A stretch of DNA of 64,000 nucleotides, taken from the NCBI GenBank assembly GCA_948567375.1, contig OX419756.1:62572333-62636332 (forward strand). The letters are read 5' to 3'. Source of the stretch: Lunularia cruciata. Taxonomy: Eukaryota > Streptophyta > Marchantiopsida > Lunulariales > Lunulariaceae. The translations under genes were made by a program, and so were the position numbers. Position 1 is the first letter of the stretch. Each line of letters starts with the position of its first letter. The notes under the pieces were generated by a model. It did not search any database. It was not told the origin of the DNA and worked only from the letters and a program-made list of their open reading frames with translations. Shown here piece by piece: positions 34,225-46,429 of the stretch.

Positions 34225-35095
34225 CAATTGCCAAGCTTGGGTCCATCATGACATCAATGTTTGGGAGGTGGCATGGTGCACAATTTCACATATGATCCTT
34301 TCAAAGAACATCATCACATCCTTCCAACATAAGGACTTCACAAGGAAAAACCTCATGCCTTCTCAAGTAGTGTAACCTATAGTCACATCAAGAGATGTTG
34401 GTGTAGTTTGCTATAGATGTACATATTACCTGAATGAAACCAATGGATTAAGGATCTATAACCTCCTCCTCAAATAGTGGTATAACGTAAAGTATCCCTT
34501 TGTTGAGCAATTGCTAAGTTCTCTAAGGCTATTGATATCACTCTCTAAAAGATACTTGCTTGTTGAGAACATGCACTTACCCATATATTTGGATCATCCA
34601 AGTCCAAAACTATGGTAGCATCTTGACACATAGTTGAATGTAAATTTGGATCTCATCCATAGAGAGAAAGATGCTAAGGATGCTTGCTAGTTGAATTGAT
34701 CATCTATAGCCAACCAAGGTAATTGGAGATCTCAATCTCCCAAGTGGCCTCTCTACAAACTATACTTATGCAATTTTCTCTTCACTATTTGAATAAATCT
34801 CTTTGCCTAACTATCTACCCAAAGGTGATCTTGAGATGTAATATGGTGATCAATCAAGGCCTTACCACATAAGACTTAAAGCTCTCCCAAGATCTTTGTA
34901 CCTTGATTAGTCAATACCTTAGCTGGTGCACCAAAATGACTAAGAACCCAATCTAGGAATAATTAAGTTGTCCCTTCATTGGACTCGTTAGGAAGTGCCA
35001 CCAACTCAATCCACTTGGATAAGTACAACATAACCAAAACATATGAATGATGTCTAACAATCAATGATAAAGGTCAAGCAAAGTCCAAACTCTAG
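34225..35095 (-). pseudogene. Gypsy-D integrase remnant (minus)
   Basis: Minus-strand reading gives the integrase core, 'YLSKWIELVALPNESNEG' (around 34980-35040) and 'FGAPAKVLTNQGTKILGEL' (about 34890-34940, where families have a catalytic D before Q-G-T). Further on are 'DHHITSQDHLWVDS' and, near the C-terminus, 'DPNLHSTMCQD' and 'NCAPCHLPNIDVMMDPS' (34235-34285). These are characteristic of a plant gypsy lineage. Several stops are present. The gypsy-C RNase H fragments may come from the same lineage. Confidence 0.8.
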
Positions 35096-35614
35096 CAATA
35101 ATTGTGGCAACTTACTATCAGCATACTAATAATATAGAATGTAAGAACATGTTGTTCCCTTGAGGATATGAGTTGGAAATGGCTAGGACTGAATAGAAAG
35201 TGTCATAATGTCACAATTTTCTTATCACAAATGGTGCTCCTAAAGGTGATGGTTTAGTCTACACAAAGGTCAAGCAACCCCAAGAGTCTTTCCATCATAG
35301 CTACCTATCCTTTGCATACTGAAACTCTTGTGATAATGTTCCACCCTTCTCTTGAATGTGTCATCACCAACAACATTGCAAGTTAGTGATATGCTAGACC
35401 ATTATACAAAGATCCAAAATCCCCTTATTAACTCCTTCTATTAACACTAATCTAATTTAACTACCTTATCTTCCTAACTACATGTTATGACTGAGCGGCC
35501 TGCATGGCAACACTCCTAGCAAACACTCTGCTTGTTGGTTACTCAAACTCAACATTTTGAAAATGGTCTTGATGGCCTGACATTGCAAAATTGTCCTATT
35601 GTACACAAGTGTTA
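35096..35614. other. Unassigned, probably more decayed gypsy-D pol
   Basis: Lies on the N-terminal side of the minus-strand integrase. No motif firm enough to name a domain. Confidence 0.35.
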
Positions 35615-35880
35615 TAATGCCAAAGGTTTATACAACCATCCAACACAAAGGTGTCACTAGCCAAAAGTTGTTACCAACACAATGGTGTATAAAAAAGTTG
35701 AAGTACAAGGGTGTCCACACTCAAGTGGTGTTACAAGTTTGATAGTGTTACCAACACAAAGGTGTTAATAACACAAAAGTCTATAAAAATGATCCATTAC
35801 AAAGGTATTACCACCCCAAAGATATGTAAAATTATGAAGATGAGTTCCAAGTCAATGATGTCTTCCAAGTGAATGGTGTC
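35615..35880. repeat. Degenerate minisatellite (accaacacaaaggtgt-type units)
   Basis: Words such as caacacaaaggtgt, caacacaatggtgt, cacaaaggtgttaata and acaaaggtattaccac recur about every 20-45 bases, roughly ten times with variation. No coding frame spans it. Confidence 0.7.
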
Positions 35881-35889
35881 ATTTGCACC

Positions 35890-36640
35890 AAAGATGCCTA
35901 AGACTTCATATGGTTGTAACTTTTGTTACAAAGCTCCAAATGTTATGCTTTTGGTACTGAAAAGACCTTAAAGAGACAAGTGGGAGATAGAGATTGCTTC
36001 ATTTGGATATGTAACCATGCAGATATAAGCCTCAATGTGCATAGGGTATTTTGGGCCAAAGATATTGGTATGGAATTTTATATTCATGGACATTGGTGTT
36101 AAGGTCATCACCATTAAGAAATCATGATCACGGGATCACAATCATTATCACAAAGATCAAGTCCGCTAGGAGCATAAATACAAGAATCACAATCATGAAG
36201 ATCATTTTCCTTGTGATCTATGTATATGGGAAGAGCCATGGTATTTTCCCTATGTCATATTTCATAAATAGCACAATCTTGTGTTCTAGCCTTAACAACT
36301 TTCTAGATCAACAAAAAATTGCACAATCTCATGTTCTAGCCTTACAACCTTCTTGATCTCTCATTACTCTATGAAAATTGGACTAAAAGAATATGAATAT
36401 GTACTAGAAGAATGTAAGAGAATATGTACTAATATTGTGAAGGTGGGTTGCCATAATAATACAACCTTATGGTAGGTAATGGGTGTAATAGTGGTATAAG
36501 AGCCTTGAGTGATGCTTGCTTGGTCAAAAACCATATATTTAGCAACAAAGTACTATACATTAGCTTGCATGCCGTGCCACCAATCAATACTTTGAAATAA
36601 GCTATTTGTCCTCTTGACTCCAAAATGACTAAGCTCCTCA
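35890..36640 (+). repeat. Repeat Y, copy 3 (most complete), LTR-like
   Basis: Matches the reverse complement of 5265-5834 along 36045-36640. It contains tggtataagagcc at about 36492, two changes from the tRNA primer site, followed by the same downstream sequence as in copies 1 and 2 (cttggtcaaaaacc). The left limit is uncertain. Probably the end of a copia LTR with the start of its internal region. Confidence 0.6.
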
Positions 36641-36984
36641 TGAGCATGTCATACAAGATGTGATATTTGAGATCAAAGGTACTAATCGCACGCTACTATT
36701 CTTTGATACTTGTGATGAATGCTCGCATCTTAATAATTTCCAACCTAAATGTGTATTCAGATGGTTATAACTTCCACTATAGAGCTCTAAATGCCAAGAT
36801 TCTTGTGTGTATGGAAAGCTCTTAAGAAGACACTTCTAATGAGATAAAGCACACCTCATTTAGACTTGTATTTATGGAGATATCTACCACAAAGATTTGC
36901 ACCACTCTAAAGTTTTGCATCATCACAAAGGTTTATGCAAAAATACTCCTTCAAGAAGAACTCTTCATCTAAGCTCTTCATCTA
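36641..36984 (+). other. LTR-like sequence between repeat Y and gypsy-A gag
   Basis: Contains words found in the copia LTRs (ggaaagctcttaagaag, tgagataaagca), so it is probably a diverged LTR fragment. No coding frame. Confidence 0.4.
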
Positions 36985-37313
36985 CGAAAATCCTCTAAGC
37001 TTCAAGTCAACTAGATGGAACAACAAAACTATGGTGGCAATTTTAGCTGGAGCAAACTCAATGGCAATTTTTTGGTCAAATTTTAACAGAGAGAGACTAT
37101 TGAGCAATTTCAAGCCATGAAGGATGCATTCACTGCACAAGATCAATTGGTAGCATTGATAGATCAATTCAATAAGAATTTACATTTCTCAATTCTAGAA
37201 AACCATGATGTTGATTCCAAACATACAAGAAGGTGAAGCTTTGGATTGGTTTAAGAGAGGTTTACTTCAAAGAACCCATGTAGATGGTGTCTGCTTTTAT
37301 TGTTGTGCAATTG
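36985..37313 (+). pseudogene. Gypsy-A gag fragment, 5' of the copia insertion
   Basis: Homologous to gag of the complete chromovirus (59160-59700) and to 52850-53370. It includes the 'cttcaagtcaactagatgga' junction sequence and the ttttattgttgtgcaattg end that corresponds to the zinc knuckle. The copia LTR starts at 37314, and the rest of gypsy-A resumes at 42554. Confidence 0.7.
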
Positions 37314-38132
37314 TGTTGTGTGGCATTTGATTAATTGAGGAAATGTTGTACACAAAATTTATCCTACATGAGTTTTGAAGGATCAATACAAGACAAATCT
37401 TCTATAAGAGTGTAAAAATATAAGTACGGGATAGATTTTCAAATTATGGGATTCCATTTATGGAAGTGCTCAAAAAGATATTTCACATCATGGCTGATTT
37501 CTTTGTGAATACAAATGCAAATGAGATATGACTTATCTTGTTGCAAGCATCTTCTCAAGGGCTTTCCATCAACATCAAGATCATAGAAAATAAGCTCTAG
37601 AAAGAAAAGGAATATCCACTAGAAGTCTGGGACAAATGTGTCTGTAGGAGCTACAAGATTGCATGCAAGATCAGCTATGGGACTTGCAACAACTGTATTG
37701 TGGGATTTTACTATGGGACTACTGGATTCCACTATGAAAATAGCTCTTGTGGGAATGTACCCTATAGGAAGTTGCAAGAATGGATCCCACTTGCAAAACT
37801 TTGTAGGGTAACATGAATCAATTGGTACCAAATAATCTACGGTTAGATGCAAGATCAATAGGCACCATACATTATGAAACTAAATAAGGTATTACAAATG
37901 TTAGTGTATATAAATATTGTAGTCTTGGTGTTTAGTTAAGATTTTTCACACTCCTTGAATGAATGAAATCCTATGCATTTATGGACATAAGCAAATGTTG
38001 GCCAAACCCCATGAAATTTGTGCAATTTCTATTCATACTTCTCCTTACCAGATTGATGAATGATAGTTTGCTCATAGAATAGCCAAAATTGTATTTTGTT
38101 GTTCTCTCAATCCAATTAAATTTCTCACAACA
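37314..38132 (+). repeat. Copia 5' LTR, block copy 3
   Basis: Starts tgttgtgtggca after gypsy-A gag, ends ...tttctcacaaca, and is followed directly by the primer-site-like agtggttttagagag (38133-38147). Confidence 0.8.
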
Positions 38133-38169
38133 AGTGGTTTTAGAGAGTTGGTGTTGAGAGCAAGGAGAA

Positions 38170-38935
38170 TGGTTGTAGAAGATGGAAAAATCAAGATTGA
38201 TATGTTCAATGTTAAGGGACTCACAAGATGCAATTGAGGAGATAAGAATAAGCTCCACCTATATCTTGTGGTAGAAAAGCCAAAAATAGTGGAATTATTG
38301 AGTGGGAGCTTCTAGATTGATAAGCCTTAGGGGTGGTCAGATTGACATTGGCAAGAAATGATGCATACAACATTGTGCATGAGAAGACCACTCATGGGTT
38401 GATTAAGGCATTATCAAATATGTAAAAACAAAACCTTTAGCCTTAAATAAGGTATACTTGATTTGCTAATTAATCAACAAAAGGATGAAAGAAGGTGCAT
38501 CAATCCAAGATCACAAATATTTCATTTCAAGATTGCAATCTATGAACATGAATCTATGATGATGAAGTTTAAGCATTGTTGCCATTATCATCATTATCTG
38601 ATAGTTAGGAAGCAATAGCCACAATAATGAATAATTTATTAGGATCAAGTGATCTCAAGTTTTAAAGTATATGAGAATTGATTCTCAATAAAGATTTCTA
38701 TAGACATACTCTTCAGAATTGTCAAGTGTGGTACTATTTTTTGAGAGCATAAGCAAAAAAGCCTCAATGAAGTGAAGTCAAGGAAGAGAAGTTAATCAAC
38801 AAGCTGCAAGGAAGTATGCAAAGAAATTATGTGTTGCAGTTGCAATGAGCTTGGCCACTTCAAGAATCAGTGTAAAAGTCCAAAGAAGGAGGAGAACTCA
38901 GTGAACATAACAATAGAATAAGAGGATGCACATGT
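38170..38935 (+). pseudogene. Copia gag remnant
   Basis: Reads capsid segments in shifting frames: 'MEKSRLICSML' at the start, then 'LNKVYLIC' near 38440, a conserved anchor of copia gag. The nucleocapsid zinc knuckle at 38832-38873 reads CCSCNELGHFKNQC and keeps the C-x2-C-x4-H-x4-C spacing, followed by a basic tail (KSPKKEE). Multiple stops precede it. Confidence 0.8.
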
Positions 38936-39240
38936 AAGATCTTGGATTAAAGTTTTTGGTGCATCATTTCAATCTTCCCCATGTAAAGAGTTTGATGCAC
39001 AACTTTGTTATAGAAACCTTGGAAAGGTTTACCTCACTAACTATAAACCCCTATTTATCAACGAAGAAGGTAATATGAAGTTAAAGATTTCTCAAGAGTT
39101 AATATGGACTTTTACAAATGTCAAATATAGCCCTAGAATGAAGAGGATTTTGATCTCCTAGGTCAACTAGATGAGGAAGGATATCAAACATCATTTGAAA
39201 GTGCACAATGGAAGGTTACTCAAAAAAATCTAATTTGGTA
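38936..39240 (+). pseudogene. Copia protease remnant
   Basis: 'SWIKVFGASFQSS' at 38940-38980 is the copia protease active-site region, normally D-S-G-A-S; here the aspartate and serine are replaced. It continues with 'NLGKVYLTNYKPLFI' and 'NVKYSPRMKRILIS', the usual protease end and linker. The parallel in copy 4 (54170-54420) is less damaged. Confidence 0.75.
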
Positions 39241-39269
39241 TGTTTATATAAGGTTAAAACACTATATGT

Positions 39270-40060
39270 CTTAAAATAATCAGACCATTTGATGACAATT
39301 GCTGATGCAATTTGTCCTTATATTCTATGGCACCAAAGACTTGGTCACATGTGCAAGAAGGTATGAAGTAATTAGTTGCTAATGGCAAAATCTTGGAGTT
39401 GAAAATTGTTCAACTTGGCTTTTGTGAACCATGTATTTTGGGAAAGCAAAGCAAGTTTCCTTCAAAAAGACTACAAGAGTACCAAAAGCAAGAAAGTTAG
39501 AGTTAATACATACATATGTGTATAGCCCAACTTGAACTGAGTCACTTGGAGGATCTCACTACTATGTTATCTTTACAATTGATTCTACCACAAAGGTATG
39601 GGTTTAATTTTTTAAAAGTAAATCAGATGTGTTTAATGTTTTCAATCAATGGAAGTCTGTGGTTGAAAACCAATCCATCTATAAATCAAGTGCTTGGAAT
39701 CTGATAATGGTGGAGAGTATAGTAGCAATGAGGGTAGAGAGAATTGTGTGGGGATGGGATCACAATGATTAAAACTGTCCCGAAGACACCACAAAAAAAT
39801 TGTGTGACTGCTTGAATAGAACTTGCAATGAAAGAGCTAGATGCATGAGACTACAAACAAGGTTGCCAAAAACATTCTGACAAAATACAGTCAACACAAT
39901 TGGATATCTCATAAATCAAGGACCCTTGGTTCCTTTGAGATTCAAGATTCTTGAGAAGGAATGGTAAAAAATGAAGATGAATCTCTTGCACTCGATAAAT
40001 TGTTGCAAACAATTTATCCAGAAAACCTTTAGGAGTTTAGTAGAAAATAGAGATATCATA
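39270..40060 (+). pseudogene. Copia integrase remnant
   Basis: The pre-integrase motif 'WHQRLGHM' starts at 39328. A later segment gives 'ESDNGGEYSSNE' (about 39697-39732), which holds one of the three catalytic acidic residues of the DDE core. The following part corresponds to the C-terminal region seen at 55040-55280. Stops and frameshifts throughout. Confidence 0.8.
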
Positions 40061-40199
40061 CCAGATTCAATCACACCTATACCTGATTTGAAGAGATCTA
40101 CTAGATTGTAGGAACCAATAGAGAGGTTTTCCTCATCCATTTATTACTTACTCCAGACAAAAAATAGTGAACTTGAGTGCTTCTTAGATGCAATGCAAA

Positions 40200-41150
40200 A
40201 GGAGGACTCATTGTAGTGCTTGCAATGAAGGAAGAGATGTCATCCTTAGGGAAGAATGAGACTTGGTCACTAACAAGCTACTAGAGGGAAAGAAAGCATT
40301 GCATAAGAAATGGGTGTACATGATCAAAGAAGAACATGATGGAAGTAAGTGGTACAAGGTCAAACTTATGACAAAAGGTTTTCAACATGGCAAATCTATA
40401 CCTTTTGTAACCAAAGATATAGACTATAATGAACTTTTCTCTCCCTTAGTTAAGATGACCACCATCAGATTAGTCTTAGGTTTTATGACTATAGAGGATT
40501 TGCATCTAGAGTAGCAAGATGTAGAAACAACATTTCTATATGGAGAAATTGAGGAGGATGTCCATATGGCACAATTGAGGAAAGGTTTCAAATCACTAAG
40601 AAAGGAGAAATTTTTTCAATTTGCAAAGGACTCTCTATGCTTTGAAACAAGCTACTCTATAGTGGTACTTGAAATTTGATGGTTATATGACCAAAAATGG
40701 TTACACTTTATGCAAAATTGATAATTGTTGCTACATTAAGTCATTTGTTGATTCATACATCATCTTGTTGCTTTATGTTGATGACCTATTGGTTGTTAAA
40801 TCCAACATGAGGGAAATCAACTAGCTAAGGTGAAAGTTGTTTGATGAATTTGAAATGAAAGATCTAGGTCCTTCACAACATATGTTTGGAATGAGGATTA
40901 GAAAATAAAAATTTGTAGGTACTTTGAAGTTATCTCAAGAAAAATACATCAAGAAATTGATGGAAAAGTTTGGTTTATAAAATGCTAAAAATTGAACCAC
41001 TCCCCTGGGAACTCACTTCAAACTCTCTAAGGAGCAATCACCAAGATTGATGCGGATAGAGAGTACATAAGTAGAGTACCTTATGCATTGACAATTGGTA
41101 GTTTGATGTATGCAATGGTATGAAATAAGCTAGATTTTGATCATGCAATA
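40200..41150 (+). pseudogene. Copia reverse transcriptase remnant
   Basis: Frame 40263-40514 contains 'HKKWVYMIKEEHDGSKWYK' and 'LVKMTTIRLVLGFM', the RT fingers of copia. The YVDD catalytic box is intact at 40774-40785 in 'LLLYVDDLLVVKSN'. The thumb region continues to the 'Y-A-L-T-I-G-S-L-M' segment around 41090-41110. Stops separate these blocks. Confidence 0.85.
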
Positions 41151-41279
41151 GAAGTTGTGAATGGGCTCATGTCAAATCTAAGAAGCAATAAAATGGCTAT
41201 TATGCTACTTGAAAGGTACAATTGATAAGGCACTTTGTTTAGAGCAAACATATTCTATTTTAGAGGGCTTCATTGATGC

Positions 41280-41778
41280 AGATTTGGGAGGTGACTTTAA
41301 TAGCAAAAAGCGCACTACATGGTATGTGTTTACCATGGGTGGTATTGCCATTAGTTGGATGTCATGATCTCAAAATATTTTTTCTCTTTCTACCACAAAA
41401 GTTGAGTATATGGCCACCTCAAAAGCTAGCAAGGAGATGATCTGATTGAAAAATTTTATGGTTGTGCTAAGCAAGAAACAAGAGGAATATATTTTTCATG
41501 GTGATAGCCAAAGTGCTATCAATCTTGCAAAAAATCCTATGTTCATGTTAGGACATAGCATATTAAATTAAGGTATCAGTTCATTGATGAATTGGTAGAT
41601 CATGGAGTACTAACTTTGGTAAACATTGTGGGAGTAAGCAATCTGTAGATATCTTTACCAAGGGAGTCACAATTGAGAAGCTCAAGCAATACATAGTTGC
41701 AATTAGACTTCAAAGTTCACTGATTAGAGAAGTCATATACATTAGGTGACAAGTAATGTTAGAGTCTAAGTGGGAGAT
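41280..41778 (+). pseudogene. Copia RNase H remnant and polypurine tract
   Basis: Reads 'ADLGGDFNSKKRTTWYVF' near 41277-41330, 'STTKVEYMATSKASKEMI' near 41392-41445 and 'GDSQSAINLAKNP' near 41500-41540, the copia RNase H core. The purine-rich taagtgggagatt at 41768-41780 precedes the LTR. Confidence 0.8.
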
Positions 41779-42553
41779 TATTAAGTGTGAAGTTTGATTA
41801 ATTATAGAAATGCTCTATTGGAAAAGTATCCTACAAGAAAATTGAAAAGTCAATACAATATAGATCTTCTGTAGGAGTGTAGAAGAGTAGGTATGGATAG
41901 ATCTTGAAATTACAAGATTCTATTTATGGGAGTACATAAAAAAGCAATTCACATTGGGATTGATTATTTTATGAAAACAAATTCAAATGAGTCATACTTT
42001 ATCTCATTGGAAGAATCTTGTCAGGGATTTTCCATGAGTACCAAGATCATAAAAAATGGAGTTCTAGAAAAAAGTTACATCCACATGAAGTTTAAGACAA
42101 ATGTATCCTGTAGGAGCTACAAGATTGGTTTTGGGACCTACGGAATTGGCTATTGGAGCTATAAGGATGGTTGTGGGAATGGTCCTATGGGATTCTACTA
42201 TGGGACTACATGATGGGAATGTACGCTATGGGAAGGTGACATGTATCAATTGGTACCATACAATCTAGACTTAGATATGGGATCAATAAGCACCACATAT
42301 TCCAAAACTAGATAAGGGATGACAAGTACAAGTGTATATAAATATTGTGGTGTGGGTAGTCAATTGAGATTTTTTTGACACTTGAATGAATAAAATCCTG
42401 TGCCATTGTAGACATAGATTGATGTTAGCATAACCACATGAAATTTGTGTAATATCTATGCATGTTTCTCCTTAATAGATTGATGAATGATTTTTTGCTC
42501 ATATAATAGTTTGTATTTCATTGTTCTTTCAATCCAATTTGATTTCTCCAGCA
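41779..42553 (+). repeat. Copia 3' LTR, block copy 3
   Basis: A 775-bp LTR starting tattaagtgtga and ending tttctccagca, followed by gypsy-A zinc-knuckle sequence (aatgtgacatcac). Confidence 0.8.
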
Positions 42554-44117
42554 AATGTGACATCACATTTTTGAATATTCACTCTAAAATAGACAACCCT
42601 AAAATGGTATCCAAATAGAGATTATGGAGCATAATGAACATGTAAACAATGAATACCAGTAGAATATATTGAGTCACTTACAAGAAACTTGACTTGGTCC
42701 AATGGGATTGAAAGCTCAAACTATGCAACTTTGATTCACTTGCAAATATAACATTAGATTTTGGTTGTAAAATTTGGTAGATTTTGAGAGTTTTGAGAAT
42801 TTTATGTCCATGCAATTAGCAATAGAGTTCAATATTCTTATAAAACTAATTTTATGCAATAAATTGATGATGGTAGATGGTAGAAAGGGTTTTGCACCCT
42901 CACAACCTTTTGCATTCAAGTCTAAGAAGGAGTATTCTAAGTACATGAGATTTATAGTCACCTCCTTACACTATAATATCAATCTAGGTCTTCCTTGGCT
43001 TGAACGTCTAAACTTAACCCTAAACCCTCATAAGGTTCAATTTGGCTGGACTCAACAACACATTCAAGTACAACACCAAGGTAAAAATAACCAATTATGT
43101 TCTTGGTATCTTTGAGTAAGACACCTAAGAATAATTTGTCCCAAAATGGGAGGTTTTTCAATAAAATAGCTATATAGCAAGCTTTGGAGGAAAATATTCT
43201 AAATTTTGCAATATGGATCAAATCTATTGTGCAAGGAGACAATGATGAAGATCAAAAGTCAATGCTTGATCAAATAGTTTAGGAATTTGCAAATGTGTTC
43301 TAGATGATTTTCCAAAGAGTTTACCCTCTTATCAAGGGATGCCTTTCAAGATTTAGTTATTATGATGTACTCCTATGAGTACATCAATCTATAAGCTCTC
43401 ATCAAAGGAGTTAGAAGAGCTTCAAACAATGTTGATTGAGTTGTTGGAGAAGAATTTTATACAATCCAATACATCTTCTTGGGGAGCACAAATACTCTCT
43501 GTACCAAAGAAAGATAGAGGAATTCAATTTTCTATTGACTACCCTAGCCTTAATAAACAAACAAAGAAGATTGTGTACCCTTTGTCTTGAATTGATAATT
43601 TATTGGATAAATTGAACGAAGCACGATACTTCTCCAAATTGGACCTTTGAAAAAACTATTGGAAAATTCCTATTGAAAAGAAAGAAGTGCAAAATATTAC
43701 CGGTCACACAAGGTACGGGTCTTTTGAATAGAGAGTTTTACCTTTGGGTTCACTAATGCTCCAGCAATTTTCATAGGTACCTATGAAAACTACCAGAGCA
43801 TATATTGGGTGTTGGATGGGCTATTGGATCTATATATTGTGTTGTTCTTTGGATGATATTTTAATCTATGGTAAGATAGAGGTAAAACACAAGAGTTTCA
43901 TACAATAAATCTTAAAATTACACTAATGGAAGTTTTACTACAAGAGATCAAAGTGTACCTTATGGTATAAGGAAGTTACCTTTTTGGATCATAAGGTCTT
44001 ATCAAAGTGGATCAAGATGGAAGAGGAAAAATCAAGGCCATTAATAATTAGCTTACTCCTAAGGATTCCATGGAAGTCCAAGCATTTAATGGATTGGCAA
44101 GTTTTTATTGGCAGTTC
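42554..44117 (+). mobile_element. Gypsy-A fragment: protease and RT, block copy 3
   Basis: Paralogue of 15826-17370. The protease region 42774-43115 reads 'FESFENFMSMQLAIEFNIL' and 'LGLPWLERLNL'. RT frame 43375-43590 contains 'SSKELEELQTMLIELLEKNF' and 'ILSVPKKDRGIQFSIDY', then 'LPLGSLMLQQF'-type degenerate sequence near 43740 and the damaged catalytic region near 43850. It ends at 'FNGLASFYW', where gypsy-B starts at the same base as in copy 2. Confidence 0.8.
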
Positions 44118-46313
44118 TATAACATAGGTTGGTGCATGTATGCTCTATAGGAATATTAAATTTAGTGTGCAAGTAGTGGAAAATTATTATCTATATGGAG
44201 TTAAGCTAAGCTTGTACATAAGTCATGATTACTAGACTTAGGCCTAGCTAAGATAAAAGTGACCCTATTCTAGAGAAGTGAAAAGCGTTAACATCACTAT
44301 TTTGTCTTCTAGTTTATTGATTTGCTATTATTCATAGGTATTTGACTTTGAGGAAAGATTTGAGAACGTTTAGGTCTACAAACCTTGTTGGGGTGGCTTT
44401 TTCTCTAGTCTAAGACAACCCATGTAAGGGAATCCTTGAATTAGTTGGAAGGTAAGGATACAATCACTGACTCATGGGATTATTCCCATGTGCTTGGATA
44501 TTCCTTTAGACTTTTAGATATGTTTTCACTTTTAAGCCTAGTAACTTGAGTTACTCCAATAATAAGTAACTTTGGTCTATAGCCTTTTCACAAGTATATA
44601 AGATAGGAGTGAGGAGATACTCATCATCCTTTCATTTGTAAGTATCTGTCTCATTGAGCAATGTCTTGAGTCTTAAAGATACCTTGGAGTTCTAGCTTTG
44701 GAGGAATGAGATGGAGTTGTAGTTCTTTGCCTTCTTAGTCCATGTTTCACTACTTTAATAAACATTAGAGATTCATCTTGGGTGAGAGATATAATGGTTC
44801 TTTTTTTTGGTTCCTTTACCAAGTACTCTATAGAAGACAAGATAATGTTCCATGTTCAATTTTATATTAGACAGAAGGAGACTATGAGAGCTCACTTGGA
44901 CAGAAAATTAGGGGATGAGAAGGCTAAACTTATATAGGAGATCTTGGATATATTTTTCATAAACCTTATAGTTCATTATGATTTTTTGAGCTGATATTAT
45001 ATATACTATATGCATGAGATGATTTGGAGAGATTGTGTGAGGTGGATTGTAAATTTTGTAGATAATGTTGATTTTGGGCAAAACCTAAAGTTTGATATGT
45101 GAATCTTAAATTTCCATAAAGGGAAGCCTGAATAAAATTTCAGTTCGGACAACTTAAAACTATTATAAGTGCTACTACACACAATAGGCTAGAAATTTTG
45201 GAAGATGGAAGGGTAAACTATTCATGTTAATTGTACAATCTGTAGAATTTTGTATAGAGTTTTTTATTTCTCAATTTTGAAACAAATTGTTCTTAAACTT
45301 TCTAAATAAATTCAGTGCAATAGATTCTCTCTTTGGGTTTACAAATTAAGGAGAGATCATTCTTGCATAGGAAGTTATAAATTTATGGGGGAGGGAGGTT
45401 TAGACCAAATCTGGGAAGATGTGTGATAAATAAAGAGGTTTAATAGCCAAATGGCTCAATGAAAACAACTAAAAACATCTAGGGAGGACTCCATAGATGG
45501 AGCTTGTGTGTGCAAAATTTCACAGAATTTGGAGTTTCTAGTTTGGAGGATTAATTGAGGTTGTGAAGAAGGGTCATTTCTAAGGAGTTGAGTTCTTATG
45601 CTTGAAGAGTGTAAGAACAACCAAAACTATGTTTGAGTGTTTAGACTCATCTTGGGAGAATAGGGGGCATCAAGAGTGGAGTTTGATGCTTTGCAAGGTC
45701 CCATAAGGGTTTGATCTGATTGTAGGGGTTGATTAGAAAAGAGAGTTTAGAATAGAATTTAAAAAGAGTGTATAGAGGATCCAAAAACTTACACCACTTG
45801 GAGGAAAGAGTGGTTCTAAGTGCCTTTAATATGGAGAGAAGAGATATAACACAAGTTCATGTTAAGTGACCTGTGAGAGTAGGAGATTGAGGGAAAAGAG
45901 AGGCTTACTTGACTTGGAACTACATGTTGGATTTTCTTCACCAAGATTGAGGACGAAATCTAAAACCAAGGAGATGTATGAGATTTGTGGAGTAGAAGGA
46001 CTTCCAAAAGTGCATGAGTGTAGTGGAGTAATAGCACTTTTGGAGACTTTGGTGAAAGATCTTGGGGAGAGTCTTAGTACCACTATGGAGAAAATACCTT
46101 CATCAAATAGATCTCAAGATTAGTGATAGAGTATTTTTCAATTGATGAATAAACTATCCATGAGAGTTTGACTAATATGCACCTTGGGATTTGATCATGC
46201 AATGGAAATCCTAGAGCAGCTTGAATCTTTTTAATTGCTTATGGTGACTTCTGTAAAATGGTGTTAGTCATGTTTGTACTTTATTAGTTATAAGGTGAGA
46301 GACAATAAAAAAA

Positions 46314-46315
<2 letters not shown>
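44118..46315 (+). mobile_element. Gypsy-B 5' LTR, leader and gag start, copy 2
   Basis: Homologous to 17371-19560. The frame 45866-46123 (85 codons) is better preserved than its paralogue and reads 'HVGFSSPRLRTKSKTKEMYE', then 'ALLETLVKDLGESLSTTMEK'. It is plausibly a gag N-terminal or leader coding segment. Confidence 0.65.

Positions 46316-46316
<1 letters not shown>

Positions 46317-46408
<92 letters not shown>
46317..46408. repeat. Compound microsatellite (AC)26(AT)20
   Basis: Perfect (AC) repeats at 46317-46368 followed directly by perfect (AT) repeats at 46369-46408. The paralogous site at about 19559-19572 has only a short atatatatat run. Confidence 0.97.
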
Positions 46409-46412
<4 letters not shown>

Positions 46413-46429
46413 GAACGAAAGGGAGTGAG

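Larger units (their letters stand above)
37314..42553 (+). mobile_element. Most complete Ty1/copia element (5.24 kb), block copy 3
   Basis: Bounded by LTRs 37314-38132 and 41779-42553. A primer-site-like agtggttttagagag follows the 5' LTR and a purine tract precedes the 3' LTR. Internal order is gag, protease, integrase, RT, RNase H, which is the copia order. It sits inside the gypsy-A gag zinc-knuckle region; the flanks (caattg on the left, aatgtg on the right) are compatible with a degenerate 5-base target duplication. Many stops make it non-autonomous. LTR lengths differ (819 and 775 bp) and the LTRs are clearly diverged, so the insertion is old. Confidence 0.85.

Noticed and set aside
36051-36356. 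101-codon frame in repeat Y
   Set aside because: The other repeat Y copies do not keep it open and it consists of gatcacaatca-type repeats.
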